64,000 bases of DNA from Gallionella sp. Its GTDB lineage: Bacteria > Pseudomonadota > Gammaproteobacteria > Burkholderiales > Gallionellaceae. A model generated the notes under the pieces. That model had not been told where the DNA came from and did no database searches. It was given only the letters and a program-made list of their open reading frames with translations. The translations under genes and the position numbers were made by a program. The stretch is taken from NCBI GenBank assembly GCA_025350405.1, contig JANXXX010000021.1:1-64000 (forward strand). Reading direction: 5' to 3'. Shown piece after piece: positions 1-10,330 of the stretch; position 1 is the stretch's first letter; each line of letters opens with the position of its first letter.

Positions 1-1
1 T

Positions 2-133
2 CTTTACGGTCTTAAAAGAGCCACAAAAAATGCACTTTCGACCATTCAAAAAGTTGGTCGCACAACTAAATACTGTATGAACGCTTGTAACCATAAGTAT
101 CTCCAAGGATACACTGGTTACGAAACGCCCTAA
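2..133 (+). CDS. 3' end of a truncated ORF running off the window edge (…LYGLKRATKNALSTIQKVGRTTKYCMNACNHKYLQGYTGYETP*)
   Basis: Open frame from base 2 to TAA at 131-133; no family recognised; no start visible. Confidence 0.25.
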   Translation, partial: LYGLKRATKNALSTIQKVGRTTKYCMNACNHKYLQGYTGYETP

Positions 134-163
134 TTACCAAAATTTATTACAAATTAATTCCCG

Positions 164-991
164 CTAACATCCCTTGAATTTATTTGCGGTACATTTTCTG
201 GCGAGTTCCTGCGCCTCGGCAATTTGGCCGACGGTCATACTCGCCGCCACCTCATCGCGACTCTGGATTATTTGCGTCTGCTGTTCTCTATCCACATGAG
301 CAGTCGCAATATTTAACCACATATACGACCGAACATAGCTTTGCGGAACACCCTGCCCTTTTTCATACATCACGCCAAGTGCTACTTGCGCTGGCGCATT
401 ACCTTGCTCTGCTGCCAGCCGATACCACTTCACCGCCTCCTTGTCATCCGGAAGAACGCCGTTTCCATTGGCATACATCCAACCAAGTCGTGCTTGTGAT
501 ATCGCATTGCCTTGTTCTGCTGCCAGCCGATACCACTTCACGGCTTCCTGGTAATTCTGAGGAATACCGCGTCCAATTTCATTCAACATCCCGAGGATGA
601 ATTGAGCGTCAACGCTTCCCTGTTCAGCGGCCTTTCTATACCACTTGGACGCTTCCTTAATATCTCGAGGACCACCCTGCCCTTTCTCGGTCATCGCCCC
701 AAGGTTGAATTGTGCTTGAACGTTGCCTTGCTCAGCGGCCTTTCGGTACCACGTCACCGCTTCCACAAAATCTAGAGGAATGCCCAGTCCTCTTTCATAC
801 ATAACCCCCAGGTTGAATTGCGCTTCAACACTACCCTGTTCTGCCAGGGACAAATATAACGTTGCCGCTTTTTCATAATTACCCATCGTGTAGGCACGCT
901 GGGCATCTGATAATGGATCGGCCATTGCCGGTCCGAGCAACACCAGCCAACACACCACAGCCGGCAACATTTGCTTGGGAAATTTATTCAT
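164..991 (-). CDS. Secreted Sel1-repeat (SLR/TPR-like) protein
   Basis: Repeated A(E)QGxxxAQxxLGxMYExGxGVPQxxxEAxKWYRxAAEQG units; N-terminal signal peptide if started at internal Met (MNKFPKQMLPAVVCWLVLLGPAMA); ORF extends to 1057. Confidence 0.85.
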   Translation of the reverse strand: MNKFPKQMLPAVVCWLVLLGPAMADPLSDAQRAYTMGNYEKAATLYLSLAEQGSVEAQFNLGVMYERGLGIPLDFVEAVTWYRKAAEQGNVQAQFNLGAMTEKGQGGPRDIKEASKWYRKAAEQGSVDAQFILGMLNEIGRGIPQNYQEAVKWYRLAAEQGNAISQARLGWMYANGNGVLPDDKEAVKWYRLAAEQGNAPAQVALGVMYEKGQGVPQSYVRSYMWLNIATAHVDREQQTQIIQSRDEVAASMTVGQIAEAQELARKCTANKFKGC

Positions 992-1315
992 TTTTCGTTC
1001 CACTCTATCGATGCCGAACCTTGATCGCATGCTGCCCCTCTCCCGCCCAGTGGCCAATATGCCAAGTCATCAAGATAGTATTATCATGCAGCACAGGATG
1101 CTCACTCCTCGCAGCGCGGGGAAAACAACGTAATGCAAAAATCCGCTAATCACAAACTAGGAAACGGGTCTCGCGTACCTCGTTGGACGGAATAAAGCAG
1201 ATGATCGGCGGAGAACTCACCCGAACATATCGCCGCACACCGCTTGATTGGCAAAGTCTGACTTCTTTAATTCACCCTGCAGCCAGGGGCTAGGGGTGGG
1301 CAGCCAGTGGATAGC

Positions 1316-1528
1316 TCAATAATAGCCAACTTCAGATGGGCAAAAATCAAAAAATTCCCGCCAGAACAGGATCATCTGGGTCGTATTGGCTACTCTGTAT
1401 TCACATTTCCACTGGGTTCGGCCCGCTATCGTCTGGATCAGCTCCTTGTTTCCGGTCCAAATTGCAGTTTCTGCAAACGCAGAGCCCGACGCCAATAGGC
1501 AAACAACCAAAAGAAACTTTCTCATTAC
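1316..1528 (-). CDS. Small secreted hypothetical protein (signal peptide MRKFLLVVCLLASGSAFA)
   Basis: ORF 1316..1597; internal Met gives a clean signal peptide and a short mature domain with two Cys. Confidence 0.5.
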   Translation of the reverse strand, partial: VMRKFLLVVCLLASGSAFAETAIWTGNKELIQTIAGRTQWKCEYRVANTTQMILFWREFFDFCPSEVGYY

Positions 1529-1636
1529 AACCTCCGAATTAACTCGCCGGGATAACTTTTCCTGCCATGCTGGTGTCTGGCCAGGAAGAGATGCCACTGC
1601 TCCCCCAGATTATAGACTGCACGCTGTGCGAACTTG

Positions 1637-2548
1637 CTAACAACCCTTGAATTTATTTTCGGTGCATTTTCTGGCTAGCTCTCGTGCTTCGGCAATTTGG
1701 TTAGCGGTCATACGATTTGCTATTGCCTCACGTAATAAAGTAACACGGATTTCAGTGAAATATTTTTGTACTGCACTATCATTGTCAATTGCAAGATTGA
1801 CCCACATATACGCCCGCACATTATCTTGAGGGACACCGTGCCCTAGCAAGTACAGCACGCCAAGCTCAACTTGCCCTTTAGAGTGCCCTTGTTCTGCGGC
1901 CAATCGAAACCATTGCGCTGCCTCCTTGTTGTCCTGGGGAACACCTTGGCCAAGGTAATACATTTTCCCGAGGTGGTTTTGTGCTGAGGCATTACCCTGC
2001 TCCGAGGCCAGCCGGAACCATTTTGCCGCCTCCAGGTAATCTTGTGCAACACCTTGGCCGGTGTAAAACATCACCCCGATGTTGTGCTGCGCAAAAGCAT
2101 TGCCCTGTTCTGCGGCCAGTCGAGACCATTTCATCGCCTCTTGATAATCTTGTTGGAAACCTTGCCCGAGATAAAACATCTTGCCGATATGATATTGTGC
2201 TGCAGCATTGCCCCGTTCTGCCAATGGCATGAATAACATTTTTGCTTTGGCATGATTGCCTGCAGCATAAGCATCCTGCGCATCTGATAGCTCATCGGCT
2301 ATTGCCTGTCCGGTCAACGCAAACAAACACACACCAATCAACATTACTTGATTTCGCAACTTATTAAGTCCCCATACTCTCTTATCGACACCCAACATTG
2401 AACACCAGCTGCGCCGATGCCGCCAAACAATCAATTCACCAATTCCGGTAGGCATTAAATCAAACCAAAAGTTCATCAACTTGAATAACTGGCTAGAGGC
2501 TGGCTCACCACGTATGGCTGGCGCAGTATTTTGAATTGAATTTACCAT
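1637..2548 (-). CDS. Sel1-repeat protein, paralog of the 164-991 gene
   Basis: SLR repeats; shared C-terminus QIAEA(R/Q)ELARKCT(E/A)NKFKGC; true start probably internal near MLIGVCLFALTGQAIA. Confidence 0.8.
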   Translation of the reverse strand: MVNSIQNTAPAIRGEPASSQLFKLMNFWFDLMPTGIGELIVWRHRRSWCSMLGVDKRVWGLNKLRNQVMLIGVCLFALTGQAIADELSDAQDAYAAGNHAKAKMLFMPLAERGNAAAQYHIGKMFYLGQGFQQDYQEAMKWSRLAAEQGNAFAQHNIGVMFYTGQGVAQDYLEAAKWFRLASEQGNASAQNHLGKMYYLGQGVPQDNKEAAQWFRLAAEQGHSKGQVELGVLYLLGHGVPQDNVRAYMWVNLAIDNDSAVQKYFTEIRVTLLREAIANRMTANQIAEARELARKCTENKFKGC

Positions 2549-2593
2549 TAATTAAATGGCTGACCCTATCTGCATAGCAAAAGCCGACAGCTG

Positions 2594-2613
2594 ACGCCGC
2601 GTTAATGCGGCGT
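2594..2613. terminator. GC-rich hairpin ACGCCGC-GTTAAT-GCGGCGT
   Basis: Perfect 7-bp stem followed by an A/T-rich tract, upstream of the Sel1 gene. Confidence 0.4.
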
Positions 2614-2678
2614 TAATAATTGCACCAAGCATTTTGCTTATCCCCGCATCGGGCTAGTGGTAAATTGCCAGTTACGCC

Positions 2679-2815
2679 CTATGCAATACGCTGGCCTGCT
2701 TCGGCGCACGGCCTGCCGGTAATGTAATCGGGGTTGGCTTTCTTGAAACGGCCTTTGTACAGAACGTCTTTCGACAGTTCAATCACATAGACGTGGTAGT
2801 GGTTGCGGCGTGCAA
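2679..2815 (-). pseudogene. Remnant of a small GIY-YIG-family protein
   Basis: Minus-strand reading IARRNHYHVYVIELSKDVLYKGRFKKANPDYITGRPCAEAGQRIA* resembles the N-terminus of small GIY-YIG proteins, but the nuclease core is missing. Confidence 0.45.
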
Positions 2816-3007
2816 TGGTTGTTTTCAATGGTTGCGTTCAGAAGAGTGCGCGCGTGTCTCGATGGCAAAGTGTACTCCGCCACAATTGCCGGGGGAGCCA
2901 GACACTATCTTTGAGTTTGCACAAGACGATAACCCTAAGCCTGATTGTCCAATTTTGGAACGTTGCTGCCAGTCGCGGCAGTCAGCCCTCGCTCGTCTCT
3001 GATCGAC

Positions 3008-4564
3008 TCAAGGCGTTGCGTGATTTATCCCCGCAGCATTCTCCCAATCTTTCGAATCATAAAACCGGATCGAATTGCGCCCTGCCTCTTTGGCTTTATA
3101 CATCGCCATATCGGCCCACTTGAGGATATCTTCGGTACTGGCTTCGTGATTGATAAACAACATCACGCCGATACTCGAAGTGCAATGATGCTCAATCGTA
3201 GACTTCACTCTGCCTTTTTGCTGGATTTTCAGTTCATAAGGTTCGGCCAGGGCGGCGCGTATTTTCTCGGCGACGATGCTGGCCAGCATGGTGGATTCGG
3301 CTTTGTCTATATCCAACTCGCTGAGCACGACCACAAACTCATCCCCGCCAAAACGCGCAACGGTGTCCACTTCGCGCACACAGCCATTAATGCGGCGCGC
3401 CACCTCCTTCAATAACAAGTCGCCCGCACGATGGCCATGCTGGTCATTCAGCGATTTGAAATTATCCATATCCAGAAACATCAGTGCGCCATAACGTCCG
3501 CTGCGTTTGCTGGTGGCCATTGCCTGGTTCAGCCTGTCATCCAGCATGCGGCGGTTGGGCAGTTGCGTCAATGTGTCAAAGAAAGCCAAACTTCGGATTT
3601 TCTCCTCGGCCTGCTTGTGCTCGGTGATGTCACGGGATACGACGATTACACGCGATGCCTGGTCATGACTATTCTTGATAAGTCCGCCGAGGGATTCCAT
3701 ATGGCGGATACTGCCGTCCGCCAGCACAAAACGGTACTCGATCTTCAATCCGGTTCCAGTTCGCACTGTTTCCCTGAATGCACTCTTGACATGTTCGCGG
3801 TCATCAGGATGAATATCGGCGAAAGAGTCCGTACCCTTCAGGCTTTCATGATCGCCAAAAAGCCGTGCATAGGACGGACTGTTATAAAGTCGCATCCCTT
3901 TCAGATCAAGCACCGCGACAAAGTCTTCGGTATTCTCGGCGATCATGCGAAAGAATTCCTCCTTCTCGCGCACAGACTCCTCGGCGCGCTTGCGTTCAGA
4001 GATGTCAGACATCACGATGCGCGCCACAGGATCTTCGTTTTCCTTCGACAGGCGCAGGCCATCCAGATAGACCGGCAGACGCGATCCATCGTCCCGCAGA
4101 ATGGCCAGTTCGCATGTCAATTTGTCATCGCGCCGCAGAACATTCATGAAATATCGATACCAGTGATCACGGTCTTCCGCTGCGATAAAATTGGCGAAGC
4201 GGCGGCGCAGCAGTTTGTTGCGCGCTTCTCCCAGCATAGTGGCACCGGTAAGGTTGATTTCGTCGATCATTCCCTCGCGGTTAAGCGAGATATAGCCGAC
4301 TGGCGAGAAGTCATAGAAGTTGACATAACGGTCACGGGATTCTTCTATGATGAGCTGCGCGCGCCGCAACTCATCGTTCTGCATTTCCAGCTCGATTTGA
4401 TGTACCTGAAGTTCATGAAGGATTTCCCCAACGGGACGAGTCGAGGCATCTTTTTGTTGCGGCATGCTTGCCAACTTTAACTCGGCTGCCGCCCGAAGCG
4501 CGCTGGCGAAACTCGCCTCGATTTCCGCTTTTTGTTTGTCCAAAATGTTTGGCTTGTTGCCCAT
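3008..4564 (-). CDS. PAS-PAS-GGDEF diguanylate cyclase
   Basis: RFGGDEFVVVLSEL active site with REVD I-site five residues upstream; PAS/PAC repeats (ISERKRAEE, ITEHKQAEE); start MGNKPNILDKQ preceded by GGAGG. Confidence 0.92.
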   Translation of the reverse strand: MGNKPNILDKQKAEIEASFASALRAAAELKLASMPQQKDASTRPVGEILHELQVHQIELEMQNDELRRAQLIIEESRDRYVNFYDFSPVGYISLNREGMIDEINLTGATMLGEARNKLLRRRFANFIAAEDRDHWYRYFMNVLRRDDKLTCELAILRDDGSRLPVYLDGLRLSKENEDPVARIVMSDISERKRAEESVREKEEFFRMIAENTEDFVAVLDLKGMRLYNSPSYARLFGDHESLKGTDSFADIHPDDREHVKSAFRETVRTGTGLKIEYRFVLADGSIRHMESLGGLIKNSHDQASRVIVVSRDITEHKQAEEKIRSLAFFDTLTQLPNRRMLDDRLNQAMATSKRSGRYGALMFLDMDNFKSLNDQHGHRAGDLLLKEVARRINGCVREVDTVARFGGDEFVVVLSELDIDKAESTMLASIVAEKIRAALAEPYELKIQQKGRVKSTIEHHCTSSIGVMLFINHEASTEDILKWADMAMYKAKEAGRNSIRFYDSKDWENAAGINHATP

Positions 4565-4574
4565 TAGCGCCTCC

Positions 4575-5213
4575 TTACAATTTTTCCTGTAAGGCATATC
4601 GCACCAGGTCGGCCACACCTTTCAAACCAAGCTTGTTGAGCAAGTTAAACTTGTGTGTGCTGACCGTCTTGTCGCTGATAGCAAGTTGCTTGGCGATATC
4701 CTTGACGTTTTTTCCATCCACAAGCAGGTGGTATATCTGCCTTTCCCGATCGGACAGGAGGAGCTCAACAGGATCTTGCTCCAGTGGACCAGGGTAAAAC
4801 GCGATTTGCTCGGCCATTGCCGTGCTGAGGTATTTGCCTGTTGTGCTGACTTTGCGAATAGCCTCAAGCAGGGTCAAGGGCGAGCAATCCTTGCAGAGAT
4901 AACCGCATGCGCCTGCTTTCAGGGCGCGCACCACCACCCGTGTTTCATTATGCATGCTGAGCACGAGAATACACATGCCGGGATGGGTAGCCCTGACTTT
5001 TCTGATTAACTCTGTCCCGGATAGTCCGGGCATGGCCAGATCGAGCAACAACACATCCGTAAAGGTGTTGTTTAACTTTTCCAGCAGCTCGTCTCCGTTG
5101 GCAGCTTCGCCAACCACTTCGATATCCGGGAACAAACCCAAATATTGAACCAGACCTGCGCGAACCAGTTCATGATCATCAGCTATTAACAGACTAATTG
5201 CCATAGTTGCCAC
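4575..5213 (-). CDS. NarL/FixJ-family response regulator
   Basis: Receiver domain (LIADDHELVRAGL…LLDLAMPGLSG…LSMHNE…K) and LuxR HTH (LSDRERQIYHLLVDGKNVKDIAKQLAISDKTVSTHKFNLLNKLGL). Confidence 0.93.
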   Translation of the reverse strand: MATMAISLLIADDHELVRAGLVQYLGLFPDIEVVGEAANGDELLEKLNNTFTDVLLLDLAMPGLSGTELIRKVRATHPGMCILVLSMHNETRVVVRALKAGACGYLCKDCSPLTLLEAIRKVSTTGKYLSTAMAEQIAFYPGPLEQDPVELLLSDRERQIYHLLVDGKNVKDIAKQLAISDKTVSTHKFNLLNKLGLKGVADLVRYALQEKL

Positions 5214-5793
5214 TCCCGAATTGCATCCACAACAATATTAAAATGGTTGCCGTGCACGATACTAACGCTATTCACCGCACCCTGCGTGAAGTTATATGCA
5301 GCGGCCATAAGTATCTCCATTCATCTCCGCGCGCCATCCCTATCCATGCCGGTCAACCTCACGCATCGGCATAACCATCCATCTGACCGCGCTGTCCATA
5401 GCAATCATCAGCAATATCAAGAAAATTCAATCACACGAATAACTGGAAAACATTCGCTATAGCAGAAGCTTGACTAATCTACTAATACATTATCGCCCGA
5501 TTTCATCAGCTAGTAACTAGGAAAATTCCTAGCCACGGACTAAATATAAATTTATTGACATCCCAGCTTTTGCCTATGGTTTTTAAACCCAATGCAACCA
5601 CAATACAAACAATGAATTACTGCTTGTCACCTCTGCCAGAAAACTGCCAGAAAACGCGAGATAACCTTACCGGCCAAGCAGCGCCGTAAAGCGCGCGACA
5701 TGCAAAATAACTAAGACACCGGGTGCAACTGCCAAATTCAAACCTGCGTTTTACCAATATGGCCACACAGTTTAATTACCCAAGGAGCACTAC

Positions 5794-6000
5794 ATGAAAC
5801 TAAGCGATATCCGTTCCATTGCCAGAAAGCACAGTATCAAACTCGACCGCCTTTCAAAAACCGCGTTGATTAAAGCGATTCAGACCGAAGAAGGCAATTT
5901 CGCCTGCTTTGCTACCGCCAACAGCGGCGCATGCGATCAGTCCGGCTGTCATTGGCGTGAGGACTGCTTCGCAACGGCCCGGGGAGGGGAGTTGTCATGA
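5794..6000 (+). CDS. 68-aa SAP-like (LETM/Rho-N-like) mini-protein with Cys-rich tail
   Basis: MKLSDIRSIARKHSIKLDRLSKTALIKAIQ helical SAP-like segment; tail C-x8-C-x4-C-x5-C (CFATANSGACDQSGCHWREDC); SD AAGGAG upstream. Confidence 0.75.
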   Translation: MKLSDIRSIARKHSIKLDRLSKTALIKAIQTEEGNFACFATANSGACDQSGCHWREDCFATARGGELS

Positions 6001-6014
6001 ACCTATTAATAATT

Positions 6015-6115
6015 CGTCACACCGGCGTGGGCTGCAGTCCAGCTTATTGAAAAGCTTGGACTCCGGCCTGACTGACGGTCAGTTTACCCCAAGCCTGTCT
6101 AAGTGCCGGAATGAC
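6015..6115. repeat. Palindromic REP-like element (CGTCAcaCCGGC … GCCGGaaTGACG)
   Basis: Outer arms cgtcacaccggcg / tgccggaatgacg and inner arms tccagctt / aagcttgga are inverted. Confidence 0.6.
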
Positions 6116-6185
6116 GAAATCTGAATTTTTGGAAATGCCCTCAAGTAGTAACAAGGGTGTAACAAGGCAGGCGTAACACAGCTCG

Positions 6186-6206
6186 CGGGAGCTTTTCCCG
6201 TTTTTT
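6186..6206 (+). terminator. Terminator-like hairpin (CGGGA-GCTTT-TCCCG-T6) in the cspA-like leader
   Basis: 5-bp GC stem followed by six T, 16 nt before the start codon at 6222. Confidence 0.4.
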
Positions 6207-6221
6207 AAAAAAGGAAGAATC

Positions 6222-6437
6222 ATGGCAACAGGTACAGTCAAATGGTTTAACGATTCAAAGGGTTTTGGTTTCATCACTCCTGATGATGGCAGCGATGATT
6301 TGTTCGCGCATTATTCCGCGATCAATATGAACGGCTTCAAAACCCTCAAGGAGGGCCAGAAGATCAGCTTTGAAGTGACACAAGGCCCCAAGGGTAAACA
6401 AGCTTCCAACATCCAGGGCCTTAGTCGTCCCGGCTGA
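6222..6437 (+). CDS. Cold-shock-domain protein (CspA family)
   Basis: [37 protein letters not shown]1/RNP2 motifs. Confidence 0.96.
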   Translation: MATGTVKWFNDSKGFGFITPDDGSDDLFAHYSAINMNGFKTLKEGQKISFEVTQGPKGKQASNIQGLSRPG

Positions 6438-6563
6438 TCGCGAGTTGGCTTTTGGCGAGTATTTTTTCGTTGGGAGAGTAACGGCTGGGAGATCGAGTCT
6501 TTGTTGTCGTGGTATTCGCCAAGCAGCCACAAAAAACTCACCGGCCGTTTATTGATGTTCTAC

Positions 6564-6601
6564 GCACTACTGATTGTTTTATGCACTACTGATTGTTTTA
6601 T
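6564..6601. repeat. Two perfect tandem copies of GCACTACTGATTGTTTTAT (19 bp) directly upstream of hsp20
   Basis: Read directly: 6564-6582 and 6583-6601. Confidence 0.85.
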
Positions 6602-6624
6602 TCACTTAACCAAGGAGAAATAAA

Positions 6625-7077
6625 ATGAACAACATTACTCGTTTCAACCCATTCACCGAACTGGCCCGCTTCGACCCGCTCTGGGATATGGACGATGTCA
6701 TGAACAAATTCATGATGCGTCCTCTGTTGCGCGAAACGCTGGAGATGGAACCGCAGATCAAGATGGATGTACGGGAAGCTGACGGACAGTATCTGGTCAA
6801 GGCGGAAATCCCCGGCGTTAAAAAAGATGACATCCATGTGACCGTGGAAGGCAACCGAGTTTCCATCAGCGCCGAAGTCAAACAAGAAAAAGAAGCCAAA
6901 GAAGGCGAGCGGGTGATTCGCTGCGAGCGCAGTTACGGCATGGCCTCGCGCAGCTTCACCTTGGCGGACGAAGTCGAGCAAAGCAAAGTCCAGGCTAAGT
7001 ATGACAACGGCGTACTCGAGCTGACCTTGCCCAAGAAAGCCGGATCGTCGTCGCGCAAGGAGATTGCCATTTCATAA
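6625..7077 (+). CDS. Hsp20/alpha-crystallin small heat-shock protein
   Basis: ACD signature (VRIDVREADGQYLVKAEIPGVKKDDIHVTVEGN…YDNGVLELTLPKK). Confidence 0.95.
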   Translation: MNNITRFNPFTELARFDPLWDMDDVMNKFMMRPLLRETLEMEPQIKMDVREADGQYLVKAEIPGVKKDDIHVTVEGNRVSISAEVKQEKEAKEGERVIRCERSYGMASRSFTLADEVEQSKVQAKYDNGVLELTLPKKAGSSSRKEIAIS

Positions 7078-7171
7078 CTCAGTCGCTGGTGCGGGAACAA
7101 GCCGGTGTCTCTGGCTTGGACTGGCGGTGAGTAGTTTATCGGCACGGGCGTTGTCGGTCTGTGCAACCTAA

Positions 7172-8806
<1,635 letters not shown>

Positions 8807-8908
8807 TGGGCTAACCAGTGAATTTCGAGTGTAAATATTTAGGCGCGGCCAGTTGATCCGCAAAGTTGATCCACCAAATTTGACACAAACTGTAAACGAG
8901 GAAAAATA

Positions 8909-9133
8909 ATGAAACTCACTTCTATTTTACGAGCTGCATGGCTGATTGCTGGAATTAATTGGTTCAGCATACAAAACGCCAAAGCTGTTGAAACGATGGT
9001 AGGTAGCGCAGCAATTCCGTTCACTCAGTTGGATATATTCAGTGACGATGACGGATTCAATGTTGTGACCGTATCACTGATTAGTCTTGGTATTTTTTGC
9101 TTTATGAAACTTCGAGGAAGATCAAATGAATAA
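8909..9133 (+). CDS. Small membrane protein, hypothetical
   Basis: 74 aa; N-terminal signal-like helix and C-terminal TM helix (VTVSLISLGIFCFMKL). Confidence 0.5.
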   Translation: MKLTSILRAAWLIAGINWFSIQNAKAVETMVGSAAIPFTQLDIFSDDDGFNVVTVSLISLGIFCFMKLRGRSNE

Positions 9134-9269
9134 AACTATTAACACTTCCGTGAGTCACGCAGCCATTCCTGATGGTTTGCATAAAGCTCACCGGCATGAT
9201 GTCTTCCAGGAGCATATGCATGAAGCCTACAAAGCAAAAGGCAAGCAGCGCCTCCCCCATCATGCCTGA
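9126..9269 (+). CDS. 47-aa mini-protein related to the N-terminus of the 9636 gene
   Basis: MNKTINTSVSHAAIPDGLHKAHRHDVFQEHMHEAYKAKGKQRLPHHA*; matches QRHDGLFQERVHDAYKLKGK of the downstream protein; below the ORF-track cutoff. Confidence 0.55.
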   Translation: MNKTINTSVSHAAIPDGLHKAHRHDVFQEHMHEAYKAKGKQRLPHHA

Positions 9270-9355
9270 AGCTGTCGCATCCTGACCGATTTTGGCGTTG
9301 GGGGAGGTTGTACCAAGAGTTTAATTATTGATAACTATGAATAGGAGAATCAGCC

Positions 9356-9601
9356 ATGGATACCGCCAATATCAATACTCCCGACATCCTGATTTATGTG
9401 CATCCTGAGTTGTCTGCGGAAGGCCGCAGCAAGGTTGAGAATGAAGTGATGGGATGTGCTGGCGTCATCGCCGCAGATTTCGACCATAACAAACATCCGC
9501 ATGCCTTGATGGTGGTTTACAACTCGGATGCCACCAACTCGAATCAGATACTTGCGGCAGTGCGGAAATACGATCCTGCAGCTTCACTGGTGGGACTGTA
9601 A
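9356..9601 (+). CDS. 81-aa small protein, possibly ferredoxin/HMA-like fold
   Basis: SD AGGAGA; (V)HPELSAEGRSKVENEVMGCAGVIAADFD…LMVVYNSDATNSNQILAAVR resembles a βαββαβ HMA-like pattern lacking CxxC. Confidence 0.55.
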   Translation: MDTANINTPDILIYVHPELSAEGRSKVENEVMGCAGVIAADFDHNKHPHALMVVYNSDATNSNQILAAVRKYDPAASLVGL

Positions 9602-9635
9602 TCGTTGAGATGATGCATTACCAAGGAGACATATC

Positions 9636-10142
9636 ATGAACACTCAAACTATTGCCAAAGGCTTTCGCCAAATCCAACGCCACGACGGCTTGTTCCAGGA
9701 GCGCGTGCACGATGCCTATAAATTAAAAGGGAAGCTGCCGGAACCGACTGTCTGTCCGCAATGCGGCGCAGTATTTCATACAGGCCGCTGGCAGTGGATA
9801 AAGGCGCCAGCAGGAGCTCATCAGGAAACATGTTCGGCCTGCCATCGCATCCACGACCATTTTCCCGCCGGTTTCCTTACCCTGAAGGGAGAGTTTTTGC
9901 GTACTCACCGCGACGAAATCATGCAGCTGATGCACAACCATGAAAAACATGAACGGGCAGAACATCCGCTCAAACGCATCATGGCGGTGGAAGTAGAAAA
10001 AGATGGTTCAACCCTGGTGACCACGACCGATATTCATCTTGCCCGCGGCATGGGCGAGGCGTTGCATCATGCCTACCAAGGCACGCTGGAGTATCACTAC
10101 AACCCGGAACAGAATCTGTTGCGGGTGAACTGGACGCACTAA
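9636..10142 (+). CDS. BCAM0308-family-like Zn-ribbon protein
   Basis: CPQCGAVFHTGRWQW…CSACHRIHDHFPAG two CxxC motifs; family name recalled, not searched. Confidence 0.65.
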   Translation: MNTQTIAKGFRQIQRHDGLFQERVHDAYKLKGKLPEPTVCPQCGAVFHTGRWQWIKAPAGAHQETCSACHRIHDHFPAGFLTLKGEFLRTHRDEIMQLMHNHEKHERAEHPLKRIMAVEVEKDGSTLVTTTDIHLARGMGEALHHAYQGTLEYHYNPEQNLLRVNWTH

Positions 10143-10330
10143 GAAGTGAAGCGTGCAGCCATACCAGTGCAGCGTGAGGGCAATATGATTTTTATTCCGT
10201 TGAAGTTTAAGGACGGGTGAGCGCCTTCATGATGTACTAACGGATACGACCTTAAAGCAGAAGTATGCAAGCGTATCATCGCCGACAAATCTTATTGCAG
10301 CATCACAACATCATTACGAGGAGCAAAGGC

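Noticed and set aside
2793-3123. Plus-strand ORFs of 69-106 aa
   Set aside because: No recognisable domain; overlap GIY-YIG remnant and the end of the GGDEF gene
3431-4480. 349-aa ORF antisense to the diguanylate cyclase
   Set aside because: Overlaps a confidently assigned GGDEF/PAS protein
9328-9341. FNR/Anr-like site TTGAT-AACT-ATGAA
   Set aside because: One mismatch to TTGATNNNNATCAA and lies only 15 nt before the start codon, overlapping the SD region, so unlikely to be an activating site
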